DNA of 64,000 nt from Pirellulales bacterium (GCA_022448265.1 JAKVCC010000011.1:1-64000); one strand, 5' to 3'; positions 43,803-52,800 are shown, numbered from the stretch's first letter. Numbers and translations are program-made. The notes: a model not told the origin generated them from the letters alone.

Positions 43803-44954
43803 TCACGGGGCCCAAGTTGCCAAGCAACTATAGTATTCACTTCCGCCATAAACCATGAGCCACCGGCCGTCGTGTCGGGTCAGTCCGTTGAAGAAGACTG
43901 TATCGGGATAGCAGGAAACGAATTTTCCGCGCCCATCCGCACTGAAGCCATCCTCGTAGGGAAATCTTTTTTCAGCCGCCATCACCGGATGCGGAAGATA
44001 GTCCAGAGGAGTCGTGGGAGCCGAGCGGGAAAACAATACCTCTCCGATGGCGTAGAAGTGTCCCGTGTGGTGGCCCCCAGTAAATAGCACGATGTCGTCG
44101 GGCCGATCTGTATTGTGGTCGGTCACCGCAAAGCAGCCCTCCCCACCGGGCCAGCGCGTCGGAATCTCGACCGATTCCCAGCTATGCATGTCGTCGGAAT
44201 ACGCCATGAGGCCGTCGTTGATATACATGATGAAACGACCGCCCACACGGACCGCCTCATTCTGGGGATTCTGCAGCACCACCGGATTGCGATGAATTCG
44301 CTTCGCCTCAGGGAAAACGATCCCCTGCTCGTCCCAGTGCATCAGGTCCGGCGAGGTGGCCAAGAAAACGCCCGACTCGCGTGGATTTTGGCTATCCTCC
44401 CAGAGCCACTGATTGCAAAACAAGAAATAAGTGGTTTCATGTTTTACCAGGCACACGTCTTCGTAACTGTAGCGCCGATTTGGCCCCTTGCGAAACAAGG
44501 GGCTGTGGATATCGTCTTTGGTAAATTGGACTCCGTCAGCACTTACCGCAATACCGATATCGCAAATGTACTTAATGTCGCTTTGAGTTTCGACATCAAT
44601 GGGCTGCTCACCACGGTATACGTAATAGAACTTATTGTCTTTGCGAACAAGCGCTCCATTGTGAACGCCCCCCGCGAGATGCCCCTGGTCCCAGCTTCCA
44701 GCCGTGGGCGCCAAAATCGGGTTGTCGGCGTACTTTTCAAAGGGCCCAATCGCCCACGGATAAGCCTCGAACATATCCTCCGAGACCGTCTGATCCTTTG
44801 GAAAATCGCCCCACCACCGCTCTTTGTTAAAGGCGCGCTCTTGCCAGGCCCGCTGCAATTCCTGGGGAACTAATTGCCCATCAAAGAGGCCGTCGCTAAC
44901 GAAGCTTGTTTTTATCGGTTTGTCTTGCTGCTCGTCTCCCGCTTGTAATGACAT
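43803..44954 (-). CDS. GH130/GH43-like five-bladed propeller glycosidase, cytoplasmic
   Basis: This 383-aa protein has no signal peptide. The motifs GPFEKYADNPILAP, GGVHNGALVRKDNKFYYVYRGEQ, YICDIGIAVSADGVQFTK, RRYSYEDVCLVKHETTYFLFCN, WDEQGIVFP and the terminal GGSEYYSCLATWAP follow the five-bladed propeller pattern of GH130 mannoside phosphorylases and related GH32/43/68 families. Cytoplasmic location suits a phosphorylase acting on imported disaccharides, but I cannot confirm the catalytic Asp or the phosphate site by eye, so the exact family is open. It is convergent with the FAD gene (61-bp gap) and divergent from the isomerase gene. Confidence 0.75.
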   Translation of the reverse strand: MSLQAGDEQQDKPIKTSFVSDGLFDGQLVPQELQRAWQERAFNKERWWGDFPKDQTVSEDMFEAYPWAIGPFEKYADNPILAPTAGSWDQGHLAGGVHNGALVRKDNKFYYVYRGEQPIDVETQSDIKYICDIGIAVSADGVQFTKDDIHSPLFRKGPNRRYSYEDVCLVKHETTYFLFCNQWLWEDSQNPRESGVFLATSPDLMHWDEQGIVFPEAKRIHRNPVVLQNPQNEAVRVGGRFIMYINDGLMAYSDDMHSWESVEIPTRWPGGEGCFAVTDHNTDRPDDIVLFTGGHHTGHFYAIGEVLFSRSAPTTPLDYLPHPVMAAEKRFPYEDGFSADGRGKFVSCYPDTVFFNGLTRHDGRWLMVYGGSEYYSCLATWAP

Positions 44955-45202
44955 GCTTCAGGCTATTCTCCTGTTCTATCGGGCTTGGCTCCGCACCCCG
45001 GTTTGCTGCCGCATACTGAAAAGGCCGATCGGCCACAGCTGGCGTGAGCCTGACTGGAACGCCGGCAGGTCGCTTATCTTAATCTCAAACGCACAAAACG
45101 CAACCAGACGGCCGGTTGCCGTTGGGCGGACCGGTTGAGTAGACTAACTCTGTGCGTTCCACGCCGTAGTCCTACCCAATACTCAAGCAGGTGACCTAAT
45201 CT

Positions 45203-46117
45203 ATGGATCGTTTGTTTACATCGCGCCGAGATTTCTTACAGTCCTCCGCAATCGCCGGAGCCTTGCTCCCAACGTCTGCCGCGAAAACTTGGGCAGCTGC
45301 GTCAGCTGCCGGCCCGGGAGACCACCAGCCATTTCGAATCGGCCTCTCACAATACTCGCTCCACCGGACCATCAAGGCAGGAAGGCTGGCAACGCTCGAC
45401 TATCCGATGTTTGCCCGCACGGAGTTCGGAATCAGTGAGATCGATGTATGGGAGGGTACGTTTCCCAAGGAAGAAGCTGCGCGTGATCGGCACGCCGTCG
45501 AGTTGCGGAAACGGGCTGAGGACGCAGAGTCGCGGATTTTTCTATTTATGGCAGGCGTGGTAGACGGGTCGCAACCTAACAGCGACATGTCAGAGTTTTT
45601 GCCTTGGCTGGACCGTGCGAAGACGTTGGGCTGCGACTTCTTTCGCGTCTTTCTCCGTTCGGTCGACGAGGATTCCCAGCAGGCGATGGATTGGGCGGCG
45701 TCGGCAATGAAAAAACTTGCCGATCAGGCAAAGCAACGGGAGATCGCTGTAGTGATCGAACCCGGCGCGTCCAAGCTAACGCAACAAGGAGCCTGGCTGG
45801 CAAAACTCATGACGGCCATGGATCATTCGCATTGCAAGCTCATGCCCGACTTCGGTAAATTTGGACCATTCGACATTTACGAGGGCACCCAAGCGATGAT
45901 GCCCCACACGCAGGTCGTTTCGGCCAAGTCGCACGACTTCCGTCCCGATGGCCAGGAGGTGCGATTTGACTATCCTCGGCTGATCAAGATTGCCACCGAG
46001 TCGGGTTTCGACGGAATTGTCGCCATCGAGTTCGAAGGCAGCCGGTTGGACGAGGTGGCCGGAATCAAGGCCACCCTACGTTTGCTGACACAGATCCGCG
46101 ACTCGTTGCCTTCTTAG
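45203..46117 (+). CDS. Sugar phosphate isomerase/epimerase-like TIM barrel, Tat signal
   Basis: This 304-aa protein follows a good SD (aggtga). A twin-arginine signal (TSRRDFLQSSAIAGALLPTSAAKTWA) directs folded export. The body is the AP-endonuclease-2/xylose-isomerase-like TIM barrel: FRIGLSQYSLHRTI, GISEIDVWEG, FFRVFLRSV, IAVVIEPGAS, CKLMPDFGKFGPFD, VVSAKSHDFRPDG, GFDGIVAIEFEG. Metal ligands in the family are Glu, Asp, His and Glu; candidates are Glu in VIEP, Asp in MPDF, His in KSHDF and Glu in AIEFEG. Exported members are frequent in planctomycetes and lack known substrates. The gene converges on selenoprotein candidate B with a 22-bp gap. Confidence 0.9.
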   Translation: MDRLFTSRRDFLQSSAIAGALLPTSAAKTWAAASAAGPGDHQPFRIGLSQYSLHRTIKAGRLATLDYPMFARTEFGISEIDVWEGTFPKEEAARDRHAVELRKRAEDAESRIFLFMAGVVDGSQPNSDMSEFLPWLDRAKTLGCDFFRVFLRSVDEDSQQAMDWAASAMKKLADQAKQREIAVVIEPGASKLTQQGAWLAKLMTAMDHSHCKLMPDFGKFGPFDIYEGTQAMMPHTQVVSAKSHDFRPDGQEVRFDYPRLIKIATESGFDGIVAIEFEGSRLDEVAGIKATLRLLTQIRDSLPS

Positions 46118-46139
46118 GCTGTTGCTTTCCTAGCCGCTG

Positions 46140-48020
46140 TCAATCGCTGGTTAATTCCTCAAGAAGCGCTTCCTGCGGCTCAACGTCAAGCCCTTGCTTT
46201 CGCAGTTTGGGCAGTCCGATTTGTTGGGCTCCAGCGCGAAATTGACGTCGATAACGCTCGTCGGCATACGGCTCTCCTTGGAGGGTCGCTGCCTGCTTCA
46301 GGTGTTTAATCCCCGTCTTAATTTCACCGCGAATCGCACAATTCATGGCAAATTCAAAATGTGTCGGGGCGTCGTCAGGCTCCAACTCCAAGGCGCGGGC
46401 CAACTGTGTCTTCGCCTCGTCGATGCGCCCGAGGCGCGAAAGCGTCTTGCCTAATTCTAACCACGTGGGGTGATCGTTGGGCGCCGACTCAGCCGCCAGG
46501 CTGAGATGCATGACCGCAGCTTCAAAGTCCTTCAATAGACGAAAGGTCACACCCAGGTTGAAGTGGGCCGAAGCAAAATCGGGCTTGGCTTCAACGGCCC
46601 GCAAATAGAGCGCAGCGGCAATCCGGTGCTGTTCGGCGCGCGTGTGTTGCTGGGCCAATCCATACAGCAACAAGTGGTAATCCGAGTCTTGCGCAAACAC
46701 ATCCTCAAAGCGATTGGTGAATTCTAGTGTTTCTTTGACCCAACCCTGATCCATCATGGCCATCGCGAGCGAGGTAGACCGATGCCGTGTGGTTGAGCCG
46801 GACCACTTGCCTGGGAATAGCGGTTTCAGACGTCGCCGTGTGGCAGGCGGCAAGTCAACGGACTGGACATCTTCGAGCAATTGTTCCAGATCCAACGCCC
46901 CCTTATAAATAACCGAAAGCCTGCCCCGCTCGTCAATCAAAAAGCTGCAGGGCACCGGTAGCTGGTCGTGCAAGTCAAATATCTCATCATGGATTACTTG
47001 GAGCTGGTCCTCCAGTTTGGCGGTGCTGAACCGGGCGGGTTCCTTCCAAAGGTAATCGCGTAGCACCTGGTCAGCTTCTGCCCGCTCTTTAGCAGGATCG
47101 TTCGTGCAAAACAGCTGGACACGAAGCGAGTGTTTCTCGAAGGCCACGCTGCTGGTCCCCATCTCTTTGAGCTCACGCCGGCACGTGAGGCATTTGGTAT
47201 TCCAAAGCGTCACCAGCGTGGGCCCCTTACGTACCCCTCGGCCGTCCGAGGTATTGTTCATTCCATCCAAAGCAGGAATGGGCATGGGATAGTCCAACAC
47301 GGTCCGCATGCTCGTCACCTTCTTCGCAGCGCTAGCTACGGCAGCCTGTGAGCCCACCATCGACTCGGGCCGGGGCGCAGCAGTTGACGCGGCAGTCGCT
47401 GCAACTACTGGCGGATGCATCTCCCGGATGATGTAACGCCCGCCGGCTGCCAGAGAAGAAACTTCTTGCGCATTTCCGCTGGGCCAGCGAATCGAGAGGC
47501 CGTCGAAATGCTCATCAGCGCCGAGTCCGAAATGCAGCCACTTGGTTCTTTGCGATAAGTATCCGTCTCCAGCGCGCAACGTGCGCAAGATTTTATGTGT
47601 TCCCTCTCCATTGCGAACGCTAAGCGTTACGCGAGCCCCCACGGCATCTCGATTGGAATCGGTCCCCTCCAGACGCACCTGGATCGACCGGTTCGCACCG
47701 CGGTACTGGTTGCGAAGAAAACGTATCTGGGGGCCGCTTCTATTCAACACGCAGAGATCCAGATCGCCATCCTGATCCCAATCCAGCGGGACCGCTGCCC
47801 GCCCATCATCCGGAAAATCAAGTCCTGTGACAGCCGACACGTCGGCGAATTTTCCGTTGCCCATGTTCAAAAAGCAACAATTGCGTTCGCGACCACTAAA
47901 CGAACCACCGTTGCGCAAAAGCTCTTGCAGGACTTGGGTCAACCCGCGTTCGGCTCCCATCCTCCACCGGCCTTGAACAGACCCACTCGTAAGCGGCACG
48001 ACCTGCCGCCAAAAGAAACT
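46140..48020 (-). CDS. Selenoprotein candidate B, part 2: last FG-GAP, ASPIC/UnbV, thioredoxin-like, TPR
   Basis: These are codons 691-1316 of a 1316-aa product whose first part is 48021-50090, in the same frame after the UGA (SFFWRQVVPLTSGS). A caller would begin at the GTG at 47999, which lies in the SECIS loop and arm. The seventh FG-GAP loop is DWDQDGDLD. ASPIC/UnbV follows (GARVTLSVRNGEGTHKILRTLRAGDGYLSQ, SIRWPSGNAQEV). A thioredoxin-like domain (TLVTLWNTKCLTCRRELKEM) keeps a CxxC, then FLIDERGRLSVIYKG. TPRs occupy the end (ASAHFNLGVTFRLLKDFEAAVMHLSLA, APTHFEFAMNCAIRGEIKTGIKHLKQA). It has fewer TPRs than candidate A (626 against 792 residues after the UGA). Confidence 0.88.
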   Translation of the reverse strand, partial: SFFWRQVVPLTSGSVQGRWRMGAERGLTQVLQELLRNGGSFSGRERNCCFLNMGNGKFADVSAVTGLDFPDDGRAAVPLDWDQDGDLDLCVLNRSGPQIRFLRNQYRGANRSIQVRLEGTDSNRDAVGARVTLSVRNGEGTHKILRTLRAGDGYLSQRTKWLHFGLGADEHFDGLSIRWPSGNAQEVSSLAAGGRYIIREMHPPVVAATAASTAAPRPESMVGSQAAVASAAKKVTSMRTVLDYPMPIPALDGMNNTSDGRGVRKGPTLVTLWNTKCLTCRRELKEMGTSSVAFEKHSLRVQLFCTNDPAKERAEADQVLRDYLWKEPARFSTAKLEDQLQVIHDEIFDLHDQLPVPCSFLIDERGRLSVIYKGALDLEQLLEDVQSVDLPPATRRRLKPLFPGKWSGSTTRHRSTSLAMAMMDQGWVKETLEFTNRFEDVFAQDSDYHLLLYGLAQQHTRAEQHRIAAALYLRAVEAKPDFASAHFNLGVTFRLLKDFEAAVMHLSLAAESAPNDHPTWLELGKTLSRLGRIDEAKTQLARALELEPDDAPTHFEFAMNCAIRGEIKTGIKHLKQAATLQGEPYADERYRRQFRAGAQQIGLPKLRKQGLDVEPQEALLEELTSD

Positions 48021-48029
48021 TCACAAATC
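47993..48029 (-). promoter_or_regulatory. Bacterial SECIS-like stem-loop at in-frame UGA (locus B)
   Basis: Read on the reverse strand, the UGA is 48023-48021. The 5' arm gcggca (48009-48004), loop ggtcg (48003-47999) and 3' arm tgccgc (47998-47993) form six Watson-Crick pairs, with one further G-U outside. The third pair from the loop is G-C here and G-U in locus A, so the stem is kept although the base changed. The GGU again begins 17 nt after the UGA. Confidence 0.85.
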
Positions 48030-50090
48030 TTTGGTGTCTGTGTTGGTGACGTACCCGTTCGCCACATACAGGTCGTCCCACCCGTCATTATTCCAGTCGC
48101 CGGAGACGGTCGACCACGCCCAGCGGGCGTGCTCGACGTGTGCGTCGCCGCTGACTTCCAAAAACCGACCGTCTCCAAGGTTTTTGTACAGCGTGTTTCC
48201 TTTGGCAAATCGATTGAGCAGCGCCCCGATCTCCGCGCCCGTTTCTTTTAGAAAATTGAGCTGCGTGGTGATGCGGCGTCCGGCCGATGAAAACATATTC
48301 GCCACCATCAGATCCATCCGTCCGTCGCGGTCATAATCGAGCCAGTCCACCGACATACCACCGCCATAGTCTACCGTCCCTGACAGCTCGGCAATTTCGG
48401 TAAAGCGCCCCCCGTCGTTGCGGTAGAGACAATTTTGGCCATAGTCGTTGGCCACGTAGAGGTCCTGGTCACCATCATCGTCGAAATCTTCCCAGGCGGC
48501 CGCCAAGCTGTGGCGGCGGTTGTTTACATCCAGACCCGACTCGACAGTTACATCGGTGAATTTCCAGTCGGCAGGAGTGATGTCGTTTTGAAACAGAACA
48601 TTGGCGCCGCCATCATTAGCATTGTAATAAATGAATTCCGGACGTTCTTCATCGGGGCGCGCGCGATGGTCGGCGAACGCAATGGTTAAATAGATGTCCA
48701 AGTCGCCGTCCGAATCGTAGTCTGCCGCAGATAATCCCTTGACATTGCGGTCGGCAAACGGAAGCTTGTTTCGCACCTCGAAATGGCCGCTGCCATCGTT
48801 CTCCATCACCAGCATGTACCGCGACGAAGTGGCCAAAACAAGATCTTGGTCACCATCATTGTCGAGATCGATCAACAGCGCACTGGAAGTCTGGTCCTTC
48901 CAATCGGTGCGCGATTCAGCCGAAACATCTCGCACAGTGCCGTCTTCCATCTGCAGAAAAAGGCGATTTGGCAGCCCGGCCGGCTGGCATACGTACAGAT
49001 CGTCGCGATGGTCGCCATTGACGTCGCCCACGGCAATTCCAAACTCAGCAAACAGGTACATTCCATCTACGGTGTCGACGCGCCGCAGCCAATGATTGAG
49101 GCCGGGCACAAGCTGTGATTGGTAGCTGGAACAGCTTCCGAAGACCGCAGCCGAGTCGTCTTGAAACCAGCCACCGCTTCCGCCGGGTGAATCGATATAC
49201 TGCACCTCCTCCACATCGGCCGCCTCAAGGGTCAATAAATACATGCCCTGCTGCGGAATTTCTTTCCAACGGCAGTTCCAGGTGGCGTGGTACGAGCCCC
49301 TGCGCCCGGCATGCGACCAAAACAGGGCAACGATGTGCTGGGTCGCGGTGGTGCGGGTCTCCCCAGTCTGCCCATCCCCGGCCGCGCCATCTGACTTGAT
49401 TTCAATTGTTTTTACGTGGGTCCGCGTCGTGGCCCCACTCGGAAACCACTCGACAATCGCCCCAAAGACTTGTGAAAACCGCGTCTTCCCCCGCGCCTCG
49501 CCGCCGGCAACCACGGTGGGATGCCGCACTTCCAGCTGGGGTGCCTGAAAAACGACCTGGCCGCCAGCGGCATAAAGATCGCCCGCTGTGAATTCTGGAT
49601 CGACCCATTCAAACGCTTGCAGCTGCTCAGCGCCGGCACCACTGGCTACGGCTGTCGCAATCTCGTCTAGCTGTTTTTGAACGCGCTGGGAAATCACCTC
49701 GGAGTCCCAGCCGTCTTTTTTGGGATCGATCAGATCACGGCCCTTTCGATGGCGCTCGTCGATCAATTTTGAGGGAACATGGAACACGGCCTGTGATACT
49801 TCCGAAGCTTCACAAGCTTCGAGAGCTTTCGTCGGCGCACCGGCTAATTGATGGGAGGACTCAGAACTTGGATCTGCAGGTTGCGCACCCGAATAAACAA
49901 CTGGCGGTTCGCCGCCGCCCGACCCAGGAGCATCGCCGTCCGGCGGTGGGCCACACGCGGTCAACATAATCGCCGCGCCACACAGCAGTAAGGCAAGCGG
50001 GCCCACACATATCGCCTGACACCGCTCGAGCCAAAAGGCCCGATTTCTGGGCGCAGCGGGCGGAATGTTTGTCTGGACGGATATCGACAT
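48021..50090 (-). CDS. Selenoprotein candidate B, part 1: lipoprotein signal and FG-GAP repeats to UGA
   Basis: These are codons 1-690. I start at the ATG at 50090 (MSISVQTNIPP), which has gaggg 11 nt upstream; a GTG six codons earlier is possible. The lipoprotein signal has an unusually long n-region and ends IMLTAC. A low-complexity Gly/Pro/Ser linker follows. Six FG-GAP loops are present (DVNGDHRDD, DLDNDGDQD, DYDSDGDLD, DFDDDGDQD, DYDRDGRMD, DWNNDGWDD). It ends NGYVTNTDTKDL then UGA at 48023-48021, read as selenocysteine 690. The next frame codons, SFFWRQVV, are the same as in candidate A. The gene stands 40 bp after a small lipoprotein gene on the same strand, so it may belong to the DUF1559 operon upstream. 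Confidence 0.88.
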   Translation of the reverse strand: MSISVQTNIPPAAPRNRAFWLERCQAICVGPLALLLCGAAIMLTACGPPPDGDAPGSGGGEPPVVYSGAQPADPSSESSHQLAGAPTKALEACEASEVSQAVFHVPSKLIDERHRKGRDLIDPKKDGWDSEVISQRVQKQLDEIATAVASGAGAEQLQAFEWVDPEFTAGDLYAAGGQVVFQAPQLEVRHPTVVAGGEARGKTRFSQVFGAIVEWFPSGATTRTHVKTIEIKSDGAAGDGQTGETRTTATQHIVALFWSHAGRRGSYHATWNCRWKEIPQQGMYLLTLEAADVEEVQYIDSPGGSGGWFQDDSAAVFGSCSSYQSQLVPGLNHWLRRVDTVDGMYLFAEFGIAVGDVNGDHRDDLYVCQPAGLPNRLFLQMEDGTVRDVSAESRTDWKDQTSSALLIDLDNDGDQDLVLATSSRYMLVMENDGSGHFEVRNKLPFADRNVKGLSAADYDSDGDLDIYLTIAFADHRARPDEERPEFIYYNANDGGANVLFQNDITPADWKFTDVTVESGLDVNNRRHSLAAAWEDFDDDGDQDLYVANDYGQNCLYRNDGGRFTEIAELSGTVDYGGGMSVDWLDYDRDGRMDLMVANMFSSAGRRITTQLNFLKETGAEIGALLNRFAKGNTLYKNLGDGRFLEVSGDAHVEHARWAWSTVSGDWNNDGWDDLYVANGYVTNTDTKDL

Positions 50091-50130
50091 GGTGCGGCGA
50101 TCCCTCACTTCTGATTCCCGGGCCCAGGAC

Positions 50131-50553
50131 TCATATCTTCAACTTGATCGCAAAGACATTTTCCTTACCAGGTTGCACCTCAAAGGTGCGTTTCACATCT
50201 ATTATCAAGGGAATGGGGTTGCCGGGACGAAACACGGTGACCATCGCGCTGCACGGCCCCTCGACGCCACCCGCCATATTTTGCTGTTCATGCAACGTGT
50301 TCAGTTTGAAGCTACCATCCTTTTCAATGTTGGCCGACATGGAGATCCTCTGATCTCGCTTCGACTTAAACTCTATGAACCCAGAGGAGAGCAGATCACC
50401 ATTATTGAACTGCACCGTTCCACGCACGGCATGTGTCTCTATCGCGGGCGGCGGTTCTCCTTGACAGCCCAACAAGAGCAACAGCGATGGTAGGGTAACC
50501 CACCTAGGAGACAGAATACCACAGATCACGTGAAAACCATTGTACCCGGCCAT
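50131..50553 (-). CDS. Small lipoprotein coupled to DUF1559 gene
   Basis: This 140-aa protein has a lipoprotein signal (WVTLPSLLLLLGC). The mature domain (VRGTVQFNNGDLLSSGFIEFKS, IEKDGSFKLNTLHEQ, FEVQPGKENVFAIKLKI) has the Ig-like layout of the other small lipoprotein at 10507-10944. Its ATG overlaps the stop of the DUF1559 gene (TAATG), so the two are translationally coupled. The function is unknown; a link to the pilin-like protein is inferred from the repeated pairing. Confidence 0.85.
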   Translation of the reverse strand: MAGYNGFHVICGILSPRWVTLPSLLLLLGCQGEPPPAIETHAVRGTVQFNNGDLLSSGFIEFKSKRDQRISMSANIEKDGSFKLNTLHEQQNMAGGVEGPCSAMVTVFRPGNPIPLIIDVKRTFEVQPGKENVFAIKLKI

Positions 50554-51581
50554 TACCAGTCTCCTCCTATTACTTGTTCGTCGCTTTTATCGCACACCAG
50601 GGCCCACACGTTTTCGTCAATGTCGCCGCTCACAAAACGGACGCTGGCGTCTGCCAAACAGACATTCATACCGCCCGAATGGGGCGATTGGGCCCGACTA
50701 GCATCGCAGGTTTCCGACCAATTGGGCTGCACTTGAAACTTAGCACACGGCGGGTGACCAGGCAGGTAGGAACCGTCTTCTGGGGTACCCTTTTCAAAGC
50801 CCTCGCCAAAGACGGCACGGGACATATTATTAAGACAAAAAACCGGTCTCCAGGCTGAGGTGGCGTCGCTCCACAACGTGGTCCGCGGGTTGTTTGGTCC
50901 GTTGCTCGAGCAGTTCGCGTAACGCTCGCCAAACATGACCGTATTGGAAGTGCCGTCTACAATAGAAGCCCACTTGTTATTACCCTCGACATTGCCCATT
51001 CTACCATTGCGCGGATCAACCGCTTCTACATCTCCAAACACAAAATAGTTTGCTGCGTAGCTGCCAATGCCCCAACAGGTGGGGCCACCATATCCATCCC
51101 GTAGGCCGCGTCCCCACGCGTTCTGGCCCATCAGGTTGGGTTCGTCTGGACAAAGATACGCCGCTACCGCGGTGCCATTGCCTGTACCGTCACCGCAACT
51201 TCTAAAGCCGCTCTCCGCTTCCGTTTGGCTTACGCAAAGATCGAATAACTGCTGGTGCTCGATGTAGGGGAGCATCCAGTTAAATACCGTAAATCCGAAC
51301 GCGCCTTGATAGGGTCCACTGACCGTGATCTCTTTTACTTGGGTCTGCGCGGTAAGCGGCGGAAGAACACCATTGGCTGATTCAAGATTGTGAATCGCCA
51401 AACCCAACTGACGGATTTTGTTCTTGCACTGTAGCAGTCGGGCCGAGGCGCGGGCCGCTTGCACGGCTGGCAGCAGCAGGGCGACCAGCACGCCGATGAT
51501 GGCAATTACGACCAATAGTTCGACTAGAGTAAAACCACGGCCAAACAACGGACAACGCTGAATAAATCTACACCTTAACAC
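50553..51581 (-). CDS. DUF1559 pilin-like protein, paralogue 1 of a tandem pair
   Basis: This 342-aa protein starts at a GTG preceded by ggcggg. The leader MLRCRFIQRCPLFGRG is followed by the prepilin motif [19 protein letters not shown] with Gly at the cleavage position. The DUF1559 core includes CKNKIRQLGLAIHNLESANGVLPPL, YLCPDEPNLMGQ, DGTSNTVMFGERYANC and the ending GGMNVCLADASVRFVSGDIDENVW. It is closely related to the next gene upstream (51678-52724), and the last 146 nt are identical apart from one base. It is followed without a gap by the lipoprotein gene. Confidence 0.93.
   Translation of the reverse strand: MLRCRFIQRCPLFGRGFTLVELLVVIAIIGVLVALLLPAVQAARASARLLQCKNKIRQLGLAIHNLESANGVLPPLTAQTQVKEITVSGPYQGAFGFTVFNWMLPYIEHQQLFDLCVSQTEAESGFRSCGDGTGNGTAVAAYLCPDEPNLMGQNAWGRGLRDGYGGPTCWGIGSYAANYFVFGDVEAVDPRNGRMGNVEGNNKWASIVDGTSNTVMFGERYANCSSNGPNNPRTTLWSDATSAWRPVFCLNNMSRAVFGEGFEKGTPEDGSYLPGHPPCAKFQVQPNWSETCDASRAQSPHSGGMNVCLADASVRFVSGDIDENVWALVCDKSDEQVIGGDW
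50554..50699. repeat. 146-bp near-identical copy shared with 51679-51824
   Basis: The 3' ends of the two tandem DUF1559 genes match over 146 bp with one mismatch (the base after cgcccg). Sequence beyond this block differs at once. Other patches in the genes are also identical, for example around 50933-51005 and 52058-52130. This mosaic suggests gene conversion between the copies. Confidence 0.9.
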
Positions 51582-51677
51582 ATTCCCGCCTTTCGACTTG
51601 CTTATAAAATTGGGTTGGCAAGAACTTTAACCAAGCTCTTTTTCTTAATAGATGCGGGTACTGGCAGGCACGCGGCA

Positions 51678-52724
51678 CTACCAGTCTCCTCCTATTACTT
51701 GTTCGTCGCTTTTATCGCACACCAGGGCCCACACGTTTTCGTCAATGTCGCCGCTCACAAAACGGACGCTGGCGTCTGCCAAACAGACATTCATACCGCC
51801 CGCATGGGGCGATTGGGCCCGACTGGTGTCACAGGATTCCTCCCAATGCGGCTGCACTTGAAACTTAGCACACGGCGGGTGACCAGGCAGGTAGGAACCG
51901 TCCTCTGGAGTACCCTTATTAAAGCCTTCGCCAATGGTGTCACGGCTTATATTGTTGAGACAAAAAACGGGTCTCCACATGCTTGTGGCGTCACTCCACA
52001 ACACGGTGTAGAGACTCCGACCCTCACCGGCGTTTGTACAGTTGGCGTACCGCTCACCAAACATGACCGTATTGGAAGTGCCGTCTACAATAGAAGCCCA
52101 CTTGTTATTACCCTCGACATTGCCCATTCTACCAGTGCGCGGGTGAACCGCTTCTACATCTCCAAACACGAAATAGTTTGCCGCGTAGCTGCCAGTGCCC
52201 CAATTGGTAGGGCCGCCGATACCGTCTCGCACGCCCCGCCCCCACGCTTTCTGGCCCATTGGGTTAGGTTCGTCAGGACAGATATATCCGGGTACCGCGA
52301 CGGCATTGGGCGCGTCATCAACAGTAAGCGCGGAGAAGCGAAAACCTTCCACCGCGTTTGTTCGCTCCACGCAAAGATCGTATAGCCGTTGGTTTTCAAG
52401 GTACGGCAACATCCAGTTAAACACCGTAAACCCGTAGACACCCTGATAGGGGCCAGGCACTGTGATCTCCGCCACTTGGTTTTGTGCGCAAAGTGGCGGA
52501 AGAACACCATTGGCTGATTCGAGATTGTGAATCGCCACACCCAACTGACGGATTTTGTTCTTGCACTGAAGGAGTCGGGCCGAGGCGCGGGCCGCTTGCA
52601 CGGCTGGCAGCAGCAGGGCGACCAGCACGCCGATGATGGCAATTACGACCAATAGTTCGACTAGAGTGAAACCACGAGCATTTGCCGCGCGGTGATATGG
52701 GCTGCGCAAAAACTGCAAATACAT
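51678..52724 (-). CDS. DUF1559 pilin-like protein, paralogue 2 of a tandem pair
   Basis: This protein has 348 aa from the ATG at 52724 (MYLQFLRSPYHRAANARG). The frame opens at 52760, but that extension is translated from a T9G9 run, so the later start is preferred. The prepilin motif [19 protein letters not shown], the shared core (CKNKIRQLGVAIHNLESANGVLPPL) and the ending GGMNVCLADASVRF match paralogue 1. It is 96 bp upstream of paralogue 1 on the same strand and probably leads the operon. The G9 run ends one base before the ATG, where the ribosome-binding site should be. Confidence 0.9.
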   Translation of the reverse strand: MYLQFLRSPYHRAANARGFTLVELLVVIAIIGVLVALLLPAVQAARASARLLQCKNKIRQLGVAIHNLESANGVLPPLCAQNQVAEITVPGPYQGVYGFTVFNWMLPYLENQRLYDLCVERTNAVEGFRFSALTVDDAPNAVAVPGYICPDEPNPMGQKAWGRGVRDGIGGPTNWGTGSYAANYFVFGDVEAVHPRTGRMGNVEGNNKWASIVDGTSNTVMFGERYANCTNAGEGRSLYTVLWSDATSMWRPVFCLNNISRDTIGEGFNKGTPEDGSYLPGHPPCAKFQVQPHWEESCDTSRAQSPHAGGMNVCLADASVRFVSGDIDENVWALVCDKSDEQVIGGDW

Positions 52725-52725
52725 A

Positions 52726-52743
52726 CCCCCCCCCAAAAAAAAA
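52726..52743 (-). repeat. T9G9 double homopolymer directly before DUF1559 start codon
   Basis: In the gene's sense, nine T are followed by nine G, then T and the ATG. The run replaces a normal SD and forms part of the alternative upstream reading frame, so a change in length could alter initiation and could also fuse or unfuse the upstream GTG/ATG frame. Confidence 0.75.
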
Positions 52744-52800
52744 CAGCCTGAACTACACAAAACACTTAAAGCTATTGCCCATCCGATCGCTCACCACGCA

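Noticed and set aside
51615-52385. 256-codon forward frame opposite a DUF1559 gene
   Set aside because: It is the complement of well-conserved DUF1559 sequence; similar shadows occur opposite the sister copy.
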